Shown here one piece after another: positions 1-8,209 of a stretch of 64,000 nt of DNA. A program made the position numbers and the translations under genes. This DNA is from Bacteroidaceae bacterium (lineage in GTDB: Bacteria; Bacteroidota; Bacteroidia; Bacteroidales; Bacteroidaceae): the NCBI GenBank assembly GCA_017517925.1, contig JAFWXS010000140.1, forward strand, positions 1 to 64,000, read 5' to 3'. Within the stretch, counting starts at the first letter, position 1, and each line of letters begins with the position of its first letter. The notes under the pieces were generated by a model. It did not search any database and was not told the origin of the DNA. It worked only from the letters and a program-made list of their open reading frames with translations.

Positions 1-20
1 ATACTTGAGATTTCGTTTGG

Positions 21-103
21 AATGTAAACCTATTTTGGATTATCTTTGCAATGCGTAAACTCATATAGGAATAAAGATTTACAGTGTAAACCTATATAGG
101 ATT
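21..103. repeat. Tandem GTAAACC-TATATAGG array
   Basis: Three related units occur in 83 bp: GTAAACCTATTTTGGAT, GTAAACTCATATAGGA and GTAAACCTATATAGGAT. The last contains the perfect 10-bp palindrome CCTATATAGG. A TATCTTTG promoter-like element lies between units one and two at about 41-48. The unit sequence is not seen elsewhere in the window. Confidence 0.6.
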
Positions 104-152
104 CTAAGTTTAACCTGTCAACTTTTTTCAGTACACCTCATCCAAACTGATT

Positions 153-270
153 TATCATAGGCTTGACAAAATTTTATCGAGCCTATGATAATTTTTTATC
201 GCTTCGTTGACAAAATTTTGTCACTATAGTGATAATTTTTTGTCAAAGGCTCGAAAAAGTTTGACAAAAA
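153..270. repeat. Palindrome array (GACAAAATTTTGTC type)
   Basis: The array holds a perfect 11-bp inverted repeat (TATCATAGGCT and AGCCTATGATA, 153-190), the perfect 14-bp palindrome GACAAAATTTTGTC (209-222), the perfect 12-bp palindrome TCACTATAGTGA (221-232) and an outer TTGACAAAA/TTTTGTCAA pair (207-246). The motif GACAAAATTTT recurs between the stems. No flanking gene explains it. Confidence 0.65.
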
Positions 271-585
271 AACAATAAGTTGATTTACAGAACTAATCAA
301 GAAAATTTCCTGTCTAAGTAGCGATTTCCTTTTAGTCATCTAACAGCCATTTCCATATAGGGATTACCTCAATAGAGGTATCTGCTGTAGGTGTCAATGC
401 GGCTTGCTCATCAAAAAGGATTTTATTTAATACAGAAACATAAAAAGCAGTGGTTTTTATAAAATACACTTTATAAAATGAGCCAAAGTGTCGTAGAGGG
501 TGATTCTGCTCAGCCACTGCCAAACGAAGTTCGCTGGCCGAACTTTAGGTCGACGCCCGAAGGGGCTGAAGTCAAGGAAAAAGCA

Positions 586-609
586 ACCGATTTATGAACT
601 TTTATCACC
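586..609. repeat. Half-site of the MITE-like terminus
   Basis: These 24 bases match the inner-to-outer right terminus of the 31541-31775 element at 22 positions (core ACCGATTTATGAACTTTT). No inverted partner was found within 600 bp on either side. It looks like a solo or decayed end. Confidence 0.5.
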
Positions 610-692
610 AGAAGAATAGCAAAGATATACCACTTTTATGGAGGAAAAGCAAATAATTTGATGATAGTGTGCGGAGTGTTGAAAAGTTTTAG

Positions 693-700
693 TACTTTTG
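693..700 (+). promoter_or_regulatory. Candidate -7 element TACTTTTG
   Basis: TACTTTTG fits the Bacteroidetes -7 consensus TAnnTTTG and points at the protease gene, but it is about 320 bases upstream and no TTG lies at the usual spacing. It is a weak call; a long leader or a small unrecognised transcript is possible. Confidence 0.3.
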
Positions 701-1023
701 CGGTACTTTTTCGTAAGATTGAGTGCAGTCTGCAAGGGAAAGTACTTTTTGAAAGAAAAGGGTGTTATTGAATTATCTTCAATCTGTGAATTCTCGCAAA
801 ATTCCAATGGTACGAAGATGATGGCAGTAGCACCGCATCTGTTTGATTTATCACCCAGTGAACATTTTGTTCGTTGGGAGTATGATATTTCAATAAGGTG
901 TGGGCTATTGTCTTATCCGTACCAAGGCAATGCGAGAAGCCTACAGATTGGGTGAGACAATATGTTCCTGCACCCTATTTTTATATTTAATGCCGAACGT
1001 GGGAACAGGGAGGCAAGGGAAAT

Positions 1024-2502
1024 ATGAAGAAGTTTTTACTATTAGTAATTACTCTAACAATATCTTTCTTGGCAACCTCACAAGAAGTTGTTACATACTT
1101 TGATGGCCAATCTAAGATTTATTCAGAGAGGGAAACAGCCTCGTTGTATTCCGTAAAACTAACAAATAAATATACTTTCGTAACGATAGAACTCTCTCCT
1201 ACGAAAAATCGTTCCAGGATGAATTACTTCACCTCTGGCTTTACGCATATTAAAGTAGGACCATATTATCAGATTCGTTTTCTTGGTGCTCTTTCGAATG
1301 ATGGCAATAGTTACCATCCTTGCGAGCCCGACCATGGTTGGGGATGGTCTAATTGCAAACCAGGGGAGAAATATCGTTATACATTAGTGTTTGATGGTAG
1401 AATCCCTCATGGATACACAAATTTTACTATGGTAGATGAATATACTCCCTATCATGGTTACTCGTTTTGGAATTACAAAATCAACAATCCCGATATTGTA
1501 GAGAAGACTGAATATAATGAATATTCTGTCAAGCAGCATGTCAACGACTACAATGATGGCATAGTTGGAATATATGAGGAGGTCAGCGAGAAACAGGGAT
1601 ATAAACTCGGCTGCATCAAGTCTGAGGATGGATATAAACTTATTTTCCTTGGGGGAGACAATAGTTTGGTTTGGTGGTATCAAGGAGATTTGAAGGCACA
1701 CTTGAGAACAACTTCAACACCAGGATTATATAAAGCAATATGGCATTTAGCAAACAAGGATATCGCAGACGAAGCATACGTCGGATTTGATGGCAGTTCC
1801 ATGCAGGTCGTTGTTGGAGGTTCGCAGAGTAACTACCTCAAGACATATCCCGCCCATACTGATGTGAGTGCCGAGCAGATGTGGAGCGGATCGGGTATAG
1901 AGATAGAGAGGGGACACATCATCACCAACTACCATGTGGTGGATGGCGCTGGTAGCATCATAGTGCAAAGAGTTGTCAACGATAGAGAAGAACAATTTGT
2001 AGGGGAAGTAGTAGCCACGGATAAAGTGAATGACCTCGCTGTAATCAGGATTACAGACACAAAATACTACAAGTATAGTCAATTACCATATTCTGTCAAA
2101 TTCGCGACATCTGATGTAGGCGAGTCATGCTATGCCTTGGGTTATCCTATGATATCAACTATGGGAACAGAGATGAAACTAACGACTGGTGTAATTAGTT
2201 CTAGGAGTGGTTTTCAAGGTGATGTCTCTACCTATCAGGTTTCAGTGCCTGTACAACCAGGAAATAGCGGAGGACCTCTTTTTAATTACAGAGGAGAATT
2301 GATTGGTATTATTAATGCTAAGCACACGAATGCCGAGAATGTAAGTTATGCGATAAAGACCTCCTATGTGAGAAATCTTACAGAGAGTTTTACTAATGAG
2401 AACTTATTCCCAACCGCCAACCTCATATCAAGCAAAGACCTCCCAGGTCAGGTGAAGTCTATAAAGCCTTTTGTTTATATGATTCTATGTGCAAAACATT
2501 AA
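1024..2502 (+). CDS. Secreted HtrA-type trypsin-like serine protease
   Basis: A 492-residue exported serine protease of the S1/S1C (HtrA/DegP-like) fold, expected in the periplasm or at the surface. An N-terminal signal peptide covers about residues 1-19. Residues 20-280 match no family I recognise. The protease domain occupies about 285-460 with a readable triad: His304 in NYHVVDG, Asp337 in NDLAVI and Ser415 in PGNSGGP. Unlike DegP there is no PDZ domain after the protease domain; the protein ends about 75 residues past the nucleophile. The ATG at 1024 follows a purine-rich stretch and opens directly into the signal peptide. A lipoprotein gene follows 33 bp downstream on the same strand and is probably cotranscribed. 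The substrate cannot be inferred. Confidence 0.82.
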   Translation: MKKFLLLVITLTISFLATSQEVVTYFDGQSKIYSERETASLYSVKLTNKYTFVTIELSPTKNRSRMNYFTSGFTHIKVGPYYQIRFLGALSNDGNSYHPCEPDHGWGWSNCKPGEKYRYTLVFDGRIPHGYTNFTMVDEYTPYHGYSFWNYKINNPDIVEKTEYNEYSVKQHVNDYNDGIVGIYEEVSEKQGYKLGCIKSEDGYKLIFLGGDNSLVWWYQGDLKAHLRTTSTPGLYKAIWHLANKDIADEAYVGFDGSSMQVVVGGSQSNYLKTYPAHTDVSAEQMWSGSGIEIERGHIITNYHVVDGAGSIIVQRVVNDREEQFVGEVVATDKVNDLAVIRITDTKYYKYSQLPYSVKFATSDVGESCYALGYPMISTMGTEMKLTTGVISSRSGFQGDVSTYQVSVPVQPGNSGGPLFNYRGELIGIINAKHTNAENVSYAIKTSYVRNLTESFTNENLFPTANLISSKDLPGQVKSIKPFVYMILCAKH

Positions 2503-2535
2503 ACATTTTATTTATTAATCTTCAATTTTATTATT

Positions 2536-3078
2536 ATGAAACGTTCTGTTTTTTATTTGGCTATCGTTGCAATGGCATCTTGCATGTTAACTTCATGTAC
2601 AACTAAAAGTTACACTTACATGGCATCTGTCCCAGTATCAAAATTGAGTGACTACACCACCGAGTATGTTGGAAAGCCTCACAATTACATCGTTTCTTCG
2701 CTTGGTGCTCCGGATAGACAGACTTCTGATGGTGCGGGCGGTACCATCCTCATATATGAGGAAACAACCGTCACGAGTACTAGTAGCAGTAACAGTGTAG
2801 CCGCTGCATATAATGTCAACTATTATAATAAGACATATACACCAGGAACTGCAACTACGACTCAATCAGTTCAAAGCGCCAACACCAGTTACATACATCT
2901 TTTTGTAAATAGCGAAGGTGTTTGTTATAATGTTAAAACTAACCACCAAAAAATCATCCAAGAAGAACGAGAAGGTCAGCGTATGGTATTAAGTAAAGGT
3001 GGAAAAATAACCTTGTGGAGTTTGGGAGGTGCGTATGCAGCATTTTTAGTATTGGCATTGTCTATAATAGGGGGGTAA
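2536..3078 (+). CDS. Lipoprotein with C-terminal membrane helix
   Basis: A 180-residue lipoprotein. The signal peptide ends in lipobox LTSC with Cys21 as the lipidated residue. Residues 36-75 (YVGKPHNYIVSSLGAPDRQ) resemble the short helical repeat of SmpA/BamE-type small lipoproteins, in which a GxPxxxVxxxLGxP pattern is typical; this is a pattern-level resemblance only. Residues 80-115 are rich in Ser, Thr and Asn. The last 20 residues form a hydrophobic helix, which is unusual for a lipoprotein that is already anchored by lipid. It lies 33 bp behind the HtrA-like protease and is followed by a strong hairpin at 3203-3230, so the two genes may form one transcription unit. Function unknown. 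Confidence 0.7.
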   Translation: MKRSVFYLAIVAMASCMLTSCTTKSYTYMASVPVSKLSDYTTEYVGKPHNYIVSSLGAPDRQTSDGAGGTILIYEETTVTSTSSSNSVAAAYNVNYYNKTYTPGTATTTQSVQSANTSYIHLFVNSEGVCYNVKTNHQKIIQEEREGQRMVLSKGGKITLWSLGGAYAAFLVLALSIIGG

Positions 3079-3202
3079 AACTCTTAACCTATTCAAACGG
3101 AGGATTCTATGCCATCCCGTCACGTAAAATGAGGATACCAATGTGGTCTATCTTTTTTAGAGCATAATCCCAAAATATGAATTTGACAGAATCACTTCTC
3201 CC

Positions 3203-3238
3203 ACCGACACCCCCACACCGGGGTGTCGGTCTTTATTT
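3203..3238 (+). terminator. Rho-independent terminator
   Basis: An 11-bp perfect stem (ACCGACACCCC pairing with GGGGTGTCGGT) with a 6-base loop is followed by a T-rich tail on the plus strand. It ends the protease-lipoprotein unit, 125 bp past the stop. Confidence 0.8.
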
Positions 3239-3293
3239 ATCAATATCACAGCGCATTACAAGCAACTACCGACACCTCAGCAAAAAACCCTTT

Positions 3294-4640
3294 TCATTCC
3301 TCTTTCTTCACCTCGAAACCCAGTGCCTCGATGGTACGGATAATCTCTTCGCTGGGGGTAGAGCCAGTCACAGTGACGAGGCCGCTGGCAAGGTCGGCAT
3401 CTACAGTCTCGGTGTAGGGTAGGGAGCTGATGGCGCGGATGACATTGTTACGGCAATGATTGCATCGCATACCGATGACGGTGAGCGTCTGCACCTGAGG
3501 CGCAGCGTCAGCACTGTAGCACGAAGTCTCCTCGTGGCACGCTCCACCGCAAGAGCAGTTGTGCGGTGTATCGCCGTCGGAGCAGCTGCAGGCATCGTCA
3601 TTGCACCCTGAGGAGCAACTGCAACTCTGCGAGCCTCGCAGACGGCTGATAAGGGCATAGGCCAAGAGGAGGAGCAGCACGATGGTGCAGAGGAGGTTGA
3701 ACCACGATGTTCCCTCGCCGTGACACGCCCCGTGGAGCATCGTGAGGCTCTCGGTAAACCATTCGCGCGGTAACAGGTAGTCGATGCCGAGGGCAAAGGC
3801 CAGTGCACCGCTCACGATGGCTGCGAGGTAGAGCCATAGCGTACGTCGGCCCAGCACCTTGCGGATGACGAGCACCGAGGCTACATTGACCGCAGGACCT
3901 GCCATAAGGAGCACCAGTGCGGTGCCAGGAGTCATCCCCTTGAGCATCAGTGCCACGGCAATAGGTATGGAGCCTGTAGCACACAGATACATCGGTATGG
4001 AGCAGGCCAGCACGAGCAGCATGCCCAAGAGTGGGCGGTGGGCAAAAGTGGCAAAGAAGCCGTCGGGCACGGCCACGGTGATAATGCCAGCTACGAGGAG
4101 TCCCAGCACGAGCCAGCGGCCGATGTCCTGCATCATCTCTACATAGCCATAGCGCAGGGCACCGAGGAACTTTTCCTTTAGGGTGAGTCGGGGAGCGTCG
4201 GTAGCCGTAGAAGCCTCGGCCTGTACGGAGCCTTCTGCGGCCTCTCTGTCGCGATCGAAGAGGTTGACCAGCATACCGCCCATCAACGCCGTAACAAGGG
4301 CTGCTATGGGGCGAATAATGGCAAATGGGAGGCCCATGAGCGAGTAGGTGGCAGCGATGGAGTCGACACCCGTCTGCGGAGTGGCGATGAGGAACGAGGT
4401 GGTGGCTCCCTTGGATGCTCCTTCACGACGGAGCGACATGGCGGTGGGCAACACGCCACACGAACACAAGGGTAGGGGAACACCCAAGGCTGCGGCATAG
4501 AGTACCGAACGGAAACCGCGCCCCGAGAGGTAGCGATGATAAAGACGGGTAGGGACGAAGGTGTGCATCACACCGGCTATGCCGAAACCTAACAACAGGT
4601 AGGGCGACATCTCATGGATGAGGTTGAGTATCTCTTGCAT
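3294..4640 (-). CDS. SO_0444-type heavy-metal efflux permease with HMA domain
   Basis: A 448-residue inner-membrane permease of the ArsP_1/DUF318 type (SO_0444 subgroup, predicted Cu/Zn efflux). The N-terminal part carries the signature PLPLCSCGVLP with Cys59 and Cys61, followed by several membrane spans to about residue 330. A Cys/His-rich linker (about 336-380, many CxC and CxxC pairs) leads into a C-terminal heavy-metal-associated domain with the metal site MRCNHC (Cys393, Cys396). The fused HMA domain and Cys-rich linker suggest metal is handed to the pore from the cytoplasmic side. The gene is monocistronic with a good promoter at 4703-4733. No ArsR or MerR regulator, a common partner of such genes, is adjacent. 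Metal specificity is inferred from the family. Confidence 0.85.
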   Translation of the reverse strand: MQEILNLIHEMSPYLLLGFGIAGVMHTFVPTRLYHRYLSGRGFRSVLYAAALGVPLPLCSCGVLPTAMSLRREGASKGATTSFLIATPQTGVDSIAATYSLMGLPFAIIRPIAALVTALMGGMLVNLFDRDREAAEGSVQAEASTATDAPRLTLKEKFLGALRYGYVEMMQDIGRWLVLGLLVAGIITVAVPDGFFATFAHRPLLGMLLVLACSIPMYLCATGSIPIAVALMLKGMTPGTALVLLMAGPAVNVASVLVIRKVLGRRTLWLYLAAIVSGALAFALGIDYLLPREWFTESLTMLHGACHGEGTSWFNLLCTIVLLLLLAYALISRLRGSQSCSCSSGCNDDACSCSDGDTPHNCSCGGACHEETSCYSADAAPQVQTLTVIGMRCNHCRNNVIRAISSLPYTETVDADLASGLVTVTGSTPSEEIIRTIEALGFEVKKEE

Positions 4641-4702
4641 AATTTCTATCTTTTCATTCTTTGTCAGCTGCTATCTTCTCTTCGTGCTGACATCACTCGC
4701 TG

Positions 4703-4733
4703 CAAAGGTACGACTTTCCTCGATTTTGGTCAA
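4703..4733 (-). promoter_or_regulatory. Promoter of the metal permease
   Basis: Reading the minus strand: TTG, 20 bases, then TACCTTTG, a full match to the Bacteroidetes -33/-7 pattern, 63 bases before the ATG. Confidence 0.7.
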
Positions 4734-4795
4734 ATGTTTAGAATATTCTAAGGCTTTCCGTGCCAACTTTGCAACTTGATTGCAACAATTCGCGA

Positions 4796-4932
4796 GACGG
4801 AGAAAAATCCCGACAAGGAAAATCGGAGTTAAATAGATGAAATATAGTAAGTTAAACCGAAAAATAGCCTCTGAGAATCGTTTCTTTTCGCTCGTCCCGT
4901 CCCTCGGGTCGAAAAAACGCAAGGATGGGGCG
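4796..4932 (+). repeat. 136-bp dispersed repeat, copy A
   Basis: About 136 bp that recur in opposite orientation at 10741-10876 with roughly 14 mismatches (about 90 % identity, counted by eye). Two blocks are unchanged: one around GTTAAACCGAAAAATAGCCT and one around CCCTCGGGTCGAAAAAACGC. It fills most of the gap between the metal permease and the broken lipoprotein gene. No ORF is conserved between the copies. Confidence 0.8.
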
Positions 4933-4964
4933 ATAGAAAAAGGAGTGAAAATCAAGACTTGGAA

Positions 4965-5575
4965 TTACAAGCAAATATCATCGTATCGGACATAGGTGAT
5001 TGTGTCGTTCTTGTGCTCCACGACAAAGAAAGAAGGGCAGTCGCAATCGGGGTATACAGTGTAGTAGAGCGATACCGTGTCATTGTGCTCTTCTCTTTCG
5101 ATTTGCTTGAGATACTTGTGATGGGAAAGATTAAGTTCGTTGATATTGTCACCCACTTTCACTTCCAGGCTATCGGTGATGTGTAAAGTGTAAAAACCTT
5201 TATCCATTAAGATGGAGCAAACCCATTTCTCCTCAAGCCCATTAAAGTTCCCGTACTCTAAATCTATTCGGATGCCCTTTCATCGTACCAATACGTTGCT
5301 CCACCATCGGGATCTGCATTTTCAGAGAAGCAGGTGCAGGTTCCGTATACCGAATCCAACTGTTCTTTGGAGTATTCGTAGCCAAAGTAGATGACATCGT
5401 CGTTGGTCTCGTGATTGTAGATATAGGCACTGGGCGAGGCGCCTCCTTCAATACGCTTTCCTATAACTGTTGCTACAGGCGCCTGTTTGAGGTTAGTGTT
5501 TTTTTGGTCGTTCTTATTCGAGTTTGCACAACTCGATACTAAACATACGAGTAGGATTGGAATGATTTTCTTCAT
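4965..5575 (-). pseudogene. Lipoprotein gene split by a frameshift
   Basis: Two adjacent frames look like halves of one gene. The first (5264-5575) has a signal peptide with lipobox VSSC (Cys16) and reads 103 residues to a stop after ATYWYDERASE. The second (4965-5207) opens with no convincing start; its frame is open upstream to 5282 and reads KGIRIDLEYGNFNGLEEKW before the first Met. Adding one base in the run GAAAGGGC near 5280 joins them into a 203-residue lipoprotein without an internal stop. The gene lies 34 bp after the glycosidase on the same strand, so it was probably the second gene of that operon. Function unknown. A sequencing error in the short homopolymer would give the same picture. 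Confidence 0.6.
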
Positions 5576-5608
5576 TTTCTAAAGAATCATTGTTTATATT
5601 ACTAATTA

Positions 5609-7183
5609 TCAGTTGACTAATATTCTATTATGACCTTTCTTTACCTTATACTTCACACCATTTACAATGAGCGTATACGATTCGGTGGATTCAGCGATTA
5701 TTGCATCTCCTTCGCGGATGAGGGTAGTGGTAACATTCCCGAAGCGGAGATTCTCGATGCCGTGGCGTGAGGTGGTGTTGGTGCGCCAAACGATGCGGTT
5801 GGTGCTGCCATCGGCACGGATGCCGATGATGTTCTCGATAAACATGGAGATGGGGATGAGTCCTGTCCAACCCACGAAGTTGGGCTTCACGAGGTGGATG
5901 CCTGTCTCGTTGGTTGCGGGGACGTTCATGTCGGGCGAGTAGAGTTCCCAGATGGTGCCGGTAGACTGATACAGTTCGTGCACTGCCTCCATATTCCTTC
6001 GTGCGATGGATTCGGCCAATGCTTCGTGTCCGCGACGCTCAAGGCCCTTCACTGTCATATAGGTGGTGGGAGCCCACACACCACCACGCCAGTAGCGGCC
6101 ACGAGGGTCATAGTAAGGTTGGTTGGCGGCAAGCGAGGGTAGGGGAAGGCGACGCCAGAAAAGGGTCGTGTCCTCTATCGCTTCGGTCATGCGACTTACC
6201 TGCTTGGGCGAAGCGATGTCGGCCAGGATAGGCCAGAAGGTGGCGGTGGTAATCCATGGAGTTTGCTCACCATCGGGAGTGACATCGTGATACAATCCTG
6301 TGCTGTCGCTCCACATGTAGCGGTTGATTTGCTTGGCCAGCGCTTTGGCTCGCTTACTATATGTCTTGGCTTTCTTCTTATCCCCGAGGATACGGCATAT
6401 TTCGGCCAAGTTATCGTAGCACATCTTGATCTGCGACGACATATCTACCCATCCCATCGGACTCGTCGAAGAGTGTATATCTCCATTGGGAGAGGGGCGA
6501 CCCATGTCGCGCGGTGTGTTGTCCATGCCGCTGGCTTGTCCGTTCGACCAGTAGAGCCCGTGCTCCGTGCCCTCGGCTCTGCGGTGCTGCTCCACCCACG
6601 CAATGTACTTCTCTATGGGAAGCAATATCTGCTCCAAGCGTGCCGTGTCGCCCGAGAAGCGGAAGTACTCCATCTCGGCCCAACTGAAGAGAGGCGGATT
6701 GATGGTGCGGGCGTAGTTGTCGCCCAAGCCCCAATGATGATCCACGCCGTCGGCCTCGTTGATGACGCGACATATCATGCCATCCTCGTGTTGTCTGGCG
6801 TAGAAGTTATCGTGCGACTCAATGAAGGGGAACACATGATGCGCATAGCGACCAAACATAGCCATGAAGTGTGTGTCCCATTGGAATATCTGTGGCGACA
6901 AGCCCTCGTCAATCCAGTTGGCCACAAGGGGAGATCCAGGAGGGGGTGCTTGTAGATTAGAAAAGGCTATCGCCCACGCCTTCCAATAGAGTTCCACCCA
7001 CTCGGGATTCTCGTCCCAGATAGGGGAGGGGAGCTCCGCTTTTGCCTCCTCAAAACGCGGAAGTGCACTCGGTGTATAGGTGTTCTTATAGAAGTATACC
7101 CCACGCGCGCCATCGTCCTGTGCAGAGAGATTGGCGGTAGGGAATAGGAGGAGTGCAGATAGCAAACAATGGGTGAACTTCAT
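5609..7183 (-). CDS. Secreted (alpha/alpha)6 glycosidase, MGH1/trehalase-like
   Basis: A 524-residue exported glycoside hydrolase with a signal peptide (cleavage near residue 21, NLSAQ). The sequence follows the (alpha/alpha)6-barrel families GH37/GH63 and MGH1-like enzymes: FQWDTHF near 100-106, WSNGQASGMDNTPR at 212-225 with Asp221 in the position of the general acid, RGGVWAPTTYM in the second half, and a late KPNFVGWTGLIP block where the general base region lies. These families cleave alpha-glucosides or mannosyl-glycerate type substrates, but specificity cannot be read here. The length is normal for the bacterial one-domain form. No carbohydrate-binding module or susCD pair is adjacent, so it is not part of an obvious polysaccharide utilisation locus. 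A broken lipoprotein gene follows. Confidence 0.78.
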   Translation of the reverse strand: MKFTHCLLSALLLFPTANLSAQDDGARGVYFYKNTYTPSALPRFEEAKAELPSPIWDENPEWVELYWKAWAIAFSNLQAPPPGSPLVANWIDEGLSPQIFQWDTHFMAMFGRYAHHVFPFIESHDNFYARQHEDGMICRVINEADGVDHHWGLGDNYARTINPPLFSWAEMEYFRFSGDTARLEQILLPIEKYIAWVEQHRRAEGTEHGLYWSNGQASGMDNTPRDMGRPSPNGDIHSSTSPMGWVDMSSQIKMCYDNLAEICRILGDKKKAKTYSKRAKALAKQINRYMWSDSTGLYHDVTPDGEQTPWITTATFWPILADIASPKQVSRMTEAIEDTTLFWRRLPLPSLAANQPYYDPRGRYWRGGVWAPTTYMTVKGLERRGHEALAESIARRNMEAVHELYQSTGTIWELYSPDMNVPATNETGIHLVKPNFVGWTGLIPISMFIENIIGIRADGSTNRIVWRTNTTSRHGIENLRFGNVTTTLIREGDAIIAESTESYTLIVNGVKYKVKKGHNRILVN

Positions 7184-7205
7184 GGTCTTATTGTGGTTTT
7201 GTATT

Positions 7206-7247
7206 TGTCATCTTGAGCATAGCGAAAGATCTCGCAAATGTCTCCTT
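7206..7247. repeat. REP-like TGTCAT...GCGAAG repeat
   Basis: The block TGTCATCTTGAGCATAGCGA followed by ATCTCGC belongs to a loose family also seen at 14419, 18716 and 19514 (core TGTCATnnTGAnCnnnGnGAAG). It lies in the 5' region of the glycosidase. Confidence 0.6.
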
Positions 7248-7274
7248 AAAGGCAATGAGAAGAAGCATTATGAA

Positions 7275-7655
7275 TCACTCTCCTTCGAGACAAAGCAACG
7301 AACTCACATCCACTCCTTCGGGGAAGATGGTGCGTCCCTTGAGGTCTACCAATTCAATGATGAAGTTGATAAAGGTAGCCTTTGGAGCAAACTTCTGCAC
7401 GAGGTTATAAGCCGCAAGCATGGTGCCTCCGGTGGCTAAAAGATCATCGTGGAGGAGCACTACATCGTTCTCCGAAATGGCATCTTTGTGTATCTCGATG
7501 GTGTCCGTTCCGTACTCTTTTTGATAACTTTCTTGAATGGTTTCGGCTGGAAGTTTCCCAGGTTTGCGAGCCAAGACAAATCCGGCACCTAAACGAATTG
7601 CCAAACTTGCACCAAGAATAAATCCGCGCGACTCGATACCCACCACCTTGGGGAT
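7275..7655 (-). pseudogene. Truncated second copy of apt (3' two thirds)
   Basis: Residues 55-177 of adenine phosphoribosyltransferase, about 91 % identical in protein to the intact apt at 8210-8743 but clearly more divergent in DNA, with many silent differences. The PRPP motif VVLLHDDLLATGGT is kept. The first 54 residues are missing: homology fades at about 7655 (KIPKVVG against GITKVVG) and an in-frame TAG lies just upstream. The only available starts are GTG codons within the conserved core. It cannot make a normal enzyme. The pattern of silent changes says the copy evolved as a functional gene before it was truncated. It is separated from the intact gene by a membrane-protein gene and a palindrome array. 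Confidence 0.85.
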
Positions 7656-7699
7656 TTTGCGCTACACGAGAGAACCAGTCATGCCGATGCAAAAAAGAT

Positions 7700-7764
7700 A
7701 GTACTTTACTGTCAGTACTCAAGTACTTGCCCATCAGTATTGCAATACTGACGGCTAAGTACTA
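7700..7764. repeat. AGTACTT palindrome array
   Basis: A 65-bp overall inverted repeat: outer arms TAGTACTT and AAGTACTA, inner arms around CTGTCAGTA and ATACTGACGG, with further AGTACT units between. It supplies the last codons and stop of the membrane protein and lies at the edge of the truncated apt copy. The same AGTACTTG/AGTACTGAC vocabulary appears inside the element at 31541-31775. Confidence 0.7.
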
Positions 7765-8171
7765 TGCGGTGGATAGGGCCTTTCTTTCAACACTCTTTGC
7801 CCCACAACAATCGGAGAGATTAATGTGGTTAATACTACGATAATCCAAAGATTCCCTTGAGTAAAGTCGTATGACATGAAGAAGTGAGAGATAGGAAAAC
7901 CTTGTTTGATAACCATCGTGAGGTCAAACAAATTTGTAAGTATACACCACAAGACCCCAAAAATACAATAATCCCGTTTCGTACAATGCTTAATCTTTGG
8001 TATCAGCCAATATGCCATTAAGAAGATACACGCACTGAGTATTAAACCACTCAATACTTGCGCTGGGAAATGGCCAAGCTTAACCAATACATTTTCTCTT
8101 AATCCCCCATTGAGAATAGCGATTGGAACAATAAGTACCCAAACTCCAACAGCCTGTAAAATCTTTTTCAT
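7755..8171 (-). CDS. Small four-helix membrane protein of unknown function
   Basis: A 138-residue inner-membrane protein with about four hydrophobic segments (near 8-22, 38-58, 68-88 and 108-124) and no family I recognise. Basic residues cluster between segments two and three (KIKHCTKR), suggesting that loop is cytoplasmic. The last residues and stop (HST*) are contributed by the palindrome array at 7700-7764, so the original C-terminus may have been altered. It lies 38 bp behind apt on the same strand and would be read from the mnmG-apt transcript. It sits exactly between an intact and a truncated apt copy, so it is probably cargo that arrived with foreign apt DNA. Confidence 0.6.
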   Translation of the reverse strand: MKKILQAVGVWVLIVPIAILNGGLRENVLVKLGHFPAQVLSGLILSACIFLMAYWLIPKIKHCTKRDYCIFGVLWCILTNLFDLTMVIKQGFPISHFFMSYDFTQGNLWIIVVLTTLISPIVVGQRVLKERPYPPHST

Positions 8172-8209
8172 TCTAATTTAATCTAATAAAACTCAGCGTT
8201 TCATTTCTA

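Larger units (their letters stand above)
1..1023. other. Gene-free, repeat-rich left end
   Basis: About 1 kb without a convincing gene. It holds two palindrome arrays (21-103 and 153-270), a half-copy of a MITE-like terminus (586-609), a GC-rich repeat block around 550-575 (CGCCCGAAGGGGCT, also found at 14452), and a TAnnTTTG promoter match at 693-700. Reading frames at 332-523 (minus) and 698-955 (plus) are open but start only with TTG and have no recognisable family. I treat them as non-coding or remnants. Confidence 0.6.

Noticed and set aside
332..523. 63-codon minus-strand ORF
   Set aside because: Starts only with TTG, has no recognisable family or promoter, and lies in repeat-rich DNA.
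592..807. 71-codon minus-strand ORF
   Set aside because: Overlaps the MITE half-site and a promoter element; low-complexity translation with no protein-like features.
698..955. 85-codon plus-strand ORF before the protease
   Set aside because: The TTG start lies inside the -7 element at 693-700. A shorter form from the ATG at 818 (45 codons) is possible but unsupported.
3598..3984. Long ORFs in other frames of the metal permease, and similar ones over SusC, DusB and the DEAD-box gene
   Set aside because: They lie wholly inside well-recognised genes and have arginine- or cysteine-rich, low-complexity translations.
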